NCBI GenBank assembly: GCA_035936835.1
Contig: DASYVT010000224.1
Location: 1-33,343 of the forward strand
Direction: 5' to 3'
Origin: Candidatus Methylomirabilota bacterium
GTDB taxonomy: Bacteria; Methylomirabilota; Methylomirabilia; Rokubacteriales; CSP1-6
Length of the DNA: 33,343 nucleotides
Position numbers and translations under genes: made by a program. Below, one piece after another: positions 28,328 through 33,343 of the stretch (positions are counted from its first letter, which is position 1; every line of letters begins with the position of its first letter). The notes beneath the pieces are model-generated. The model had not been told where the DNA came from. It saw nothing but the letters and a program-made list of their open reading frames with translations, and made no database searches.

Positions 28328-29575
28328 CTACTCGCAGTACTTGCAGGGCGGGTAGTTGCGGTCGTAGACCGGGGTCTTCAGATACTCGTCCCGGTTGTAG
28401 GTCCAGAACTGCGACACGTTCGGGTACGTATAGATCACGCTGTTCTGCAGCTTCCCGCCCACCCGCTCGACCCTGCGGATGTAGACGTTCTGGATCGGGT
28501 TGCCCAGGTCGTCCATCTTCATCGGCCCGCGCGGTTCGTCGCTGAACTCCACCTTCCGGAGCGCGGCGAGGAGCTTCTCCTTGTCCTCGGCCTCCCCGTT
28601 GATGCTCCTGAGCGCCTCGTAGTAGAAGCGCCCAGCCGTGTACCCCTCGGCGGAGTACAGAGACGTGCCGCGGCCATAGCGCTTCTCGTAGGCAGCCGAG
28701 AACTTCTTGTTGGCCGGGTTCTCCAGCACGGAGCTGTAAATGAGGGAGGTCATGACCCCGACGGCCTCGTCACCCATGCTCTTCAGGACGTTCTCGTCCG
28801 TCAGCGTCCCGATCCCGACCAGCGGAATCTTTCCCTTGAGACCAGCGTCGCTCCACGCCTTTACGAAGCGCGGGGAGAGGCCGCCTGTGTGGCACGCGTA
28901 GACGCCATCGATGTCCTTCTTCAGCGAGGTCAGGTACGGCGCGTAGTCCTGCATGTTCAACGGGGTCCAGATCCGCTGCACGACCTTGCCGCCCAGATCT
29001 TCGAACACGCGCTGGAACCCGCCGTTGGACTCCCAGCCGAACGCGTAGTCCATGCTGATCGTGGCCATGCGCCGCAGCTTGAGCTGCTTGTAGGCATAGT
29101 CCCCGAGCGGGTGCGTCGCCTGGCTGCCGGTGAAGGACGTGCGCACGACCCACCGCACCGGCTTGCGCTGGGTGATGTCGTCCGGCGCCATCACGGGGTA
29201 GACGGTCGGGATCTTGTTCTGCTCGAGGTACGGCGCGATGGCATAGCCGGTGGCGGCCAGCAGCCCGCCGGCGACAGTGTGCACATTCTCCTGCTCCACG
29301 AGCCGCCGCACCTTGGTCAGGGCGCCGGTCGGCTCCGGATCCGAATCCTCCACGATGACCTTGACCTCGCGGCCGGCCACCTTGTAGCCGACCTCTTCCC
29401 AGAAGAGCGTGAACCCGTCCGTCATGTCCTTCCCGGTCTGGGAAAAGTTGCCGGTGAGCGGCCCGAAGTACCCGATCCGGATGGGGCCGCGGTCGGCGGC
29501 CCGGCCCAGCCGTGGCCTTCCGGCCATGCCCACGGCGGCTGCGCCCATCGCGACAAGGAATCGACGTCTACGCAT
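28328..29575 (-). CDS. Branched-chain amino-acid/urea-type ABC receptor with Tat signal
   Basis: A 415-residue receptor of the LivK/UrtA (Peripla_BP_6) class. [20 protein letters not shown] is a twin-arginine signal with a cut near RAA-DR. Landmarks: [44 protein letters not shown]-like [36 protein letters not shown], and [16 protein letters not shown]. The C-terminus is odd, ending YPPCKYCE with a CxxC. Members of this subgroup bind amides, urea or aromatic acids. ATG 29575 has AAGGAGA upstream. Its stop lies about 27 bases from the start of the truncated integrase, so the array was broken at or near this gene. No liv-type permease is nearby. Confidence 0.93.
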   Translation of the reverse strand: MRRRRFLVAMGAAAVGMAGRPRLGRAADRGPIRIGYFGPLTGNFSQTGKDMTDGFTLFWEEVGYKVAGREVKVIVEDSDPEPTGALTKVRRLVEQENVHTVAGGLLAATGYAIAPYLEQNKIPTVYPVMAPDDITQRKPVRWVVRTSFTGSQATHPLGDYAYKQLKLRRMATISMDYAFGWESNGGFQRVFEDLGGKVVQRIWTPLNMQDYAPYLTSLKKDIDGVYACHTGGLSPRFVKAWSDAGLKGKIPLVGIGTLTDENVLKSMGDEAVGVMTSLIYSSVLENPANKKFSAAYEKRYGRGTSLYSAEGYTAGRFYYEALRSINGEAEDKEKLLAALRKVEFSDEPRGPMKMDDLGNPIQNVYIRRVERVGGKLQNSVIYTYPNVSQFWTYNRDEYLKTPVYDRNYPPCKYCE

Positions 29576-29690
29576 GGCTCTCTTCTCCTTGTCCCCCGGG
29601 TGCGGGACCGCTCAAGGACCTCTGGCGATATCTGGCCCACGATAGTGTGACGAGGCGCGCCGCGCCGTCAAGTAGGGCTGGAACGGCGCG

Positions 29691-29719
29691 TTGCAAGCCG
29701 GGTCGTGATCCCCTACGAT
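29691..29719 (+). promoter_or_regulatory. Promoter of the alkylsulfatase gene
   Basis: TTGCAA (29691-29696), 17-base spacer, TACGAT (29714-29719). The block 29706-29730 nearly repeats that at 20569-20593. The expected start of transcription is at GTG 29727, an in-frame codon, with ATG 29772 45 bases further on behind GGGGAGG. Confidence 0.6.
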
Positions 29720-29771
29720 TGCCGTCGTGAACAAACCGGATTCCACCAGGCGCGCTGTAGGGGAGGACGCG

Positions 29772-31727
29772 ATGACCGCTCCGGGTTATGACCCGAAGGA
29801 CGCCACGCCCGTCACGCGCGCGCTCAACCGCGCCGTGATGGACGCTCTGCCGTTCGGCGACACCCAGGACTTCGAGGACGCCCGGCGAGGCTTCCTGGGC
29901 TCCCTCCCCGAAGTGGAGATCAAGAACGACCGGGGTCGCGTCGTCTGGAGCCTCAGGGGCTATGCCTTCCTGGGCGAGGAGCATGCGCCGCCCACCGTCA
30001 ACCCGAGCCTCTGGCGCCAGGCCCGGCTCAACATGAGCCACGGCCTGTTCCAGGTCACCGACCGCATCTATCAGATCCGCGGCTTCGACATCTCGAACAT
30101 GACCATCATCGAGGGCGACCGGGGGCTCATCGTCGTCGACCCTCTGATCTCGACCGAGGTGGCGCGCGCGGGCCTCGATCTCTACTTGGCGCATCGGGGA
30201 GGGGCGCACCGTGGATTGCGGCCGGTCACAGCGGTCATCTACACCCACAGCCACACCGACCATTACGGCGGCGTGCGGGGCGTTGTGGACGAGGCCGATG
30301 TGCGAGCGGGCGCCGTCGAGATCTGGGCGCCCGACCGCTTCATGCACGAGATCGTCTCGGAGAACGTGCTCGCGGGCACGGCGATGATCCGGCGCGCGCA
30401 GTTCCAGTTCGGCGGCACCCTGCCCAAGGGGCCGCGCGGCCAGGTGGACGCGGGGCTTGGCAAGGCCACGTCGCGCGGGACCGTCACGCTCATCCCGCCG
30501 ACGCGCATCGTGACCGCGCCGATCGAGACGCACCGCATCGACGGCGTCGAGATCGTGTTCCAGCTCGCCCCGGAGACGGAGGCGCCGGCCGAGATGCACA
30601 TGTTCTACCCCGCGCTCCGGGCGCTGAACCTCGCCGAGAACGCCACGCACAACCTGCACAATATCTACCCCATCCGGGGCGCCCAGGCGCGCGACGCCAA
30701 CGCCTGGGCCCGCTACCTCAACGAGGCGATGGACCGCTTCGGCCGCGACACCGACGTCGTCTTCGCCCAGCACCACTGGCCGGTGTGGGACAACCACCGC
30801 GTGCTCGACTTCCTCGCCAGGCAGCGCGATCTGTACAAACACCTGCACGACCAGACCGTGCGCCTCATGAACCACGGCTACAAGGCGGCCGAGATCGCCG
30901 AGCGTCTCGCCCTGCCGAAAAGCCTCGCCGCGACGTGGCACACGCGCGGATACTACGGCACGCTCAGCCACAACGCGAAGGCGGTCTACCAGCGCTACCT
31001 CGGCTGGTACGACGCCAATCCCGCCAACCTCAACTCGCTGCCTCCCGTCGAGCGCGGGCGCAAGTACGTCGAGTACATGGGCGGCGCCCCGGCGGCGATC
31101 AGGCGGGCGCGCGAGGATTTTGAGCGGGGCGAGTACCGCTTCGTCGCCGAGGCCATGAGCCACGTCGTCTTCGCCGATCCTTCGAACACGGAGGCGCGCC
31201 ATCTCGGCGCCGACGCCCTCGAGCAGCTCGGCTATGCGGCGGAGTCCGCGACCTGGCGCAACGCGTATCTTCTGGGCGCCTTCGAGCTGCGGCAGGGCCA
31301 GCCCAACGTCGTCGCGCGGGCCCCCGTCAGCCCCGACGTCGTCCGCGCGATGAGCCTCGATCATGTCTTCGACTACCTGGGTGTTCGGCTCAACGGCGAG
31401 AAGGCCGAGGACCGGCGCATCGTCATCAACTGGGCGTTCTCCGACCTTGCCCGGACGTACGTGCTGAACCTCGAGAACTGCGCCTTGACCTACCTGGCCG
31501 ACCGGCGGAGCGCCCGCGCCGACGCCACCGTGACGCTCGACCGGGCGACACTCGACCGCATCATCCTGGGCGAGGTGCCGTTCGCCGAGGCCGTGCGGCA
31601 GGGCCTCGCGCGCATCGAGGGTGAACCCGACATGGTCGCCGAGCTCTTCGGCCTCCTCGACGACTTCGCCCTGATGTTCGAAGTGATCGAACCCAAGCGA
31701 ATGCCGTCAGGAGGCGTCACGTCTTGA
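29772..31727 (+). CDS. Linear primary-alkylsulfatase / SDS-hydrolase family metallo-beta-lactamase-fold protein
   Basis: A 651-residue alkylsulfatase of the SdsA1/BDS1 family, which hydrolyses long-chain alkyl sulfates such as SDS to alcohol and sulfate. The MBL zinc motif is T-H159-S-H161-T-D163-H164. Others: NMTIIEGDRGLIVVDPLIST, ENATHNLHNIYPIRGAQARD, FAQHHWPVWDNHRVLDFLAR, and the C-terminal SCP2-like domain from about 530 (MSLDHVFDYLGVRLNGEKAE to the end). No signal peptide, unlike the secreted Pseudomonas SdsA1, so it is probably cytoplasmic. ATG 29772 has GGGGAGG seven bases upstream; GTG 29727 would add 15 residues and sits right at the expected transcription start. Its 3' end overlaps the convergent membrane gene by 11 bases. 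Confidence 0.93.
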   Translation: MTAPGYDPKDATPVTRALNRAVMDALPFGDTQDFEDARRGFLGSLPEVEIKNDRGRVVWSLRGYAFLGEEHAPPTVNPSLWRQARLNMSHGLFQVTDRIYQIRGFDISNMTIIEGDRGLIVVDPLISTEVARAGLDLYLAHRGGAHRGLRPVTAVIYTHSHTDHYGGVRGVVDEADVRAGAVEIWAPDRFMHEIVSENVLAGTAMIRRAQFQFGGTLPKGPRGQVDAGLGKATSRGTVTLIPPTRIVTAPIETHRIDGVEIVFQLAPETEAPAEMHMFYPALRALNLAENATHNLHNIYPIRGAQARDANAWARYLNEAMDRFGRDTDVVFAQHHWPVWDNHRVLDFLARQRDLYKHLHDQTVRLMNHGYKAAEIAERLALPKSLAATWHTRGYYGTLSHNAKAVYQRYLGWYDANPANLNSLPPVERGRKYVEYMGGAPAAIRRAREDFERGEYRFVAEAMSHVVFADPSNTEARHLGADALEQLGYAAESATWRNAYLLGAFELRQGQPNVVARAPVSPDVVRAMSLDHVFDYLGVRLNGEKAEDRRIVINWAFSDLARTYVLNLENCALTYLADRRSARADATVTLDRATLDRIILGEVPFAEAVRQGLARIEGEPDMVAELFGLLDDFALMFEVIEPKRMPSGGVTS

Positions 31728-33087
31728 GATCCGACTCGCCCGTCAGACGGGCAACGGCGGGCCGTGACGCCGGCTGTGCTGCTTCCCGCGCGAGCGTCTC
31801 GTTTCGACGGCCCAGCCACAGCCCGTTGACCAGCCAGAGCGCTGAGATCGGCACGGCTGCGACGCTGATGCCCGCCAGCCCGAGCCCAAGGAGCCCCATG
31901 CCAGCGTACGCCCAGGCGCCGATCTGGTCGCCCGCGCGGTAGACGAAGGTATCGATGAAGCTCTTGGCCTTGTATTTGTCTTCGCGCGGTACCACGGTGA
32001 AGCAGGTCTCGCGCGCGGGCCGCGCCACGGCGAAATTGCCGGCGCGCCGCAGGACCTGGAACGTGATGACCCCCCACAAGGTCGGCGCCACCCCGAGCAC
32101 GGCGAATCCCGCGACGCTCAGCGCCGGCAGCAGGGTGAGCGTGAGGGCGACGCCGAGCCTCTTGATGATCCGCCCCGTCAGGAGGAGCTGAATGAGAAGC
32201 GTGAGGACGTTGACCGCCAAGTCGATATTAGCGAAGAACGCCGTTCGCGCCGAGCGGTCCGTGAAGCTGTGTTTCGCGATATCGGCCTGCTGGAAGTAGA
32301 GAAACGTCGACAGGATCGTGAAGAGCAGCATGTACACCGTCAGGTTCAAGAGATAGGGCGATCGGACGGCGTGGGCGAATCCGGACAGCACCCTGCCGCC
32401 GACGGCCGCGTCGTCTCTGCCCCCTCCGGCCCGCTCGCGCAGGCCCCGCGCGATCCTCGCCAGGCGCCGGACGCTGAACACGGCCACCTCGAGCAGCACG
32501 GCCGAGACGAGCAGGAGGCGGCTCCGGCCGAGATGCTCGACCAGCGCGAAGGTCAACGACGATCCGACGATCCCGCCGATGGTTCCGCCCGCGGCAATGA
32601 AGCCGAACAGCCGCCGGCTCTGCTCGCTGCTGAACACGTCGGCGAGAAAGCCCCAGAACACGGACACGACGAAGAGATTGAAGACCGCCGCCCAGATGTA
32701 GAACATCCTGCCGGTCCACGCGTTGGCGGGCCCCGAGGTCGTCTCCAGCAGGATCAGAAAGAGCACGAGGTTGGCCATGAAGAACCGGTACGTCCACGAG
32801 ATGAAACGGACGGGCGCGAGGCGCGCCACCAGCGCCGAGAACGGCGGGTTGGCGATCAGCATGCCGACCAGCGTTCCGGTGAACAGCCACGGCAGGTTCT
32901 CGATGCCGCCCGCCGCGCCGATCTCGTCGCGAATCGGCCGGATGACGTAGTACGCGGACAGGATCGAAAAGAAATACAGCCACGACCATGCGAGCGCCGT
33001 CGCTTCGGCCGGCCTCACGTCGATCACGGTGCGGAGCACCCGGAGCGTCAAACCGCCGCCGGCGGCGCTGGACTTTTCGGTGGGCAC
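31717..33087 (-). CDS. Polytopic membrane protein, NTP/NDP-exchange (TLC)-like or MFS transporter
   Basis: A 456-residue protein with about 12 membrane helices, e.g. ALAWSWLYFFSILSAYYVIR, FFMANLVLFLILLETTSG, FNLFVVSVFWGFLADVFSSE and VYMLLFTILSTFLYFQQ. YYVIRPIRDEIGAAGG and SRRLFGFIAAGGTIGGIVGS are typical of ATP:ADP-antiporter-like bacterial proteins of the free-living type, whose substrates are unknown; AVARPARETCFTVVPREDKY follows the same pattern. GTG 33087 is chosen because AAGGA lies eight bases before it; the upstream ATG 33204 would overlap the divergent gene. The 94 bases to that gene should hold both promoters. Confidence 0.85.
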   Translation of the reverse strand: MPTEKSSAAGGGLTLRVLRTVIDVRPAEATALAWSWLYFFSILSAYYVIRPIRDEIGAAGGIENLPWLFTGTLVGMLIANPPFSALVARLAPVRFISWTYRFFMANLVLFLILLETTSGPANAWTGRMFYIWAAVFNLFVVSVFWGFLADVFSSEQSRRLFGFIAAGGTIGGIVGSSLTFALVEHLGRSRLLLVSAVLLEVAVFSVRRLARIARGLRERAGGGRDDAAVGGRVLSGFAHAVRSPYLLNLTVYMLLFTILSTFLYFQQADIAKHSFTDRSARTAFFANIDLAVNVLTLLIQLLLTGRIIKRLGVALTLTLLPALSVAGFAVLGVAPTLWGVITFQVLRRAGNFAVARPARETCFTVVPREDKYKAKSFIDTFVYRAGDQIGAWAYAGMGLLGLGLAGISVAAVPISALWLVNGLWLGRRNETLAREAAQPASRPAVARLTGESDLKT

Positions 33088-33181
33088 GGAGTATTCCTTG
33101 TTGGGTGTTCGCACGAACCGCCTGACATGGCCGATCAAGAAGGGTAGCAGTCTCGCATCCCACCAGGTGAGGAGATTTACG

Positions 33182-33343
33182 ATGAACTCGAACGGCGCAG
33201 TCAACGAAGGTCGCCGCCAATTCCTTCAGGCCGCCGCGGCCGCTGCCGCGGGCGCGGCCCTGGGCACCATCCCGCTGGCGGCGCGCGCCACCGCCGCGGC
33301 CGAGGGCGGCATGAAGATCGGAGTGATCGGCTCCGGCAGGATC
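33182..33343 (+). CDS. Tat-exported NAD(P)-binding (reductase-like) protein, 3' end outside window
   Basis: 54 codons are visible. EGRRQFLQAAAAAAAGAALG is a twin-arginine signal (RRQFL), cut near ARATA. After a Gly/Glu linker the sequence restarts with MKIGVIGSGRI, the first strand and Gly-rich loop of a Rossmann fold, as in F420-dependent NADP reductase-type proteins. ATG 33182 is preceded by GTGAGGAG. A signal peptide in front of an NAD(P)-binding domain implies folding with cofactor before export. The rest of the protein is beyond the window, so the family is provisional. Confidence 0.75.
   Translation, partial: MNSNGAVNEGRRQFLQAAAAAAAGAALGTIPLAARATAAAEGGMKIGVIGSGRI

Noticed and set aside
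31717-33204. ATG 33204 as start of the membrane protein
   Set aside because: It would overlap the divergent gene starting at 33182 and has no clear ribosome site, whereas GTG 33087 has AAGGA at a good distance.

Overview
The window is GC-rich (one hand-counted 60-base line inside a gene gives 73% GC) and densely packed bacterial DNA. Genes are short-spaced on both strands, start codons are often GTG or TTG, and several stop-start overlaps have the form NTGA. The gene set includes TRAP and ABC solute-binding proteins, an AtuA-type protein, Tim44-like, ARPP-1, CPXCG-type and NIPSNAP proteins. This resembles metagenome genomes of the Rokubacteria/Methylomirabilota type or a deep-branching proteobacterium; that placement is inference. 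No rRNA, tRNA or CRISPR array was seen.

Layout. 1-1488 (minus): HpcH/HpaI aldolase followed by a TRAP solute receptor cut by the window edge. 1703-4642: a beta-propeller lactonase, a RidA protein and an AhpD/carboxymuconolactone-decarboxylase-like protein read in a row, then a broken small gene and a second RidA. The AhpD-like gene has an in-frame TGA exactly where the second redox Cys belongs (CRY-U), followed by a SECIS-like hairpin, so I call it a selenoprotein. 4649-9827 (minus): Tim44-like protein, peroxidase-related AhpD enzyme, ABC receptor, AtuA, exonuclease III. 9925-14494: TsaC/Sua5, ComEA-like HhH protein, Tat-exported ARPP-1 protein, FKBP, CPXCG mini-protein, a coupled pair of uncharacterised proteins, and the remnant of a solute-receptor gene. 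14625-19247: an exported M15-like protein coupled to an enolase-superfamily dehydratase, DedA, and a coupled hydroxyacid dehydrogenase and aldo/keto reductase. 19362-24981: an MlaC-SPOR fusion, a Tat-type aldo/keto reductase, a peptide-type receptor, a cupin and a MetE-like methyltransferase.

25087-28301 is the most notable region: a small relic integron on the minus strand. It holds the C-terminal fragment of an integron-type integrase, a presumed attI with a promoter-like sequence, and three gene cassettes. Each cassette is one minus-strand gene followed by an attC-like site. The cargo is a lipoprotein amino-acid-type receptor, a NIPSNAP protein and a PF04392-type ABC receptor. The three attC sites share the same fold: imperfect arms with two unpaired bases on the same side. 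At cassette 1 the first ten bases are the exact complement of the R'' end of its own attC, as cassette biology predicts. The integrase reads in the same direction as the cassettes, which is the rarer arrangement.

28328-33343: a Tat-type branched-chain amino-acid-like receptor that abuts the truncated integrase, an SDS-hydrolase-type alkylsulfatase, an NTP/NDP-exchange-like or MFS membrane protein, and the start of a Tat-exported NAD(P)-binding protein.

Across the window six solute-binding receptors occur with no permease or ATPase beside any of them. Several genes have a -10 hexamer only 6-9 bases before the start codon, which suggests leaderless transcripts.
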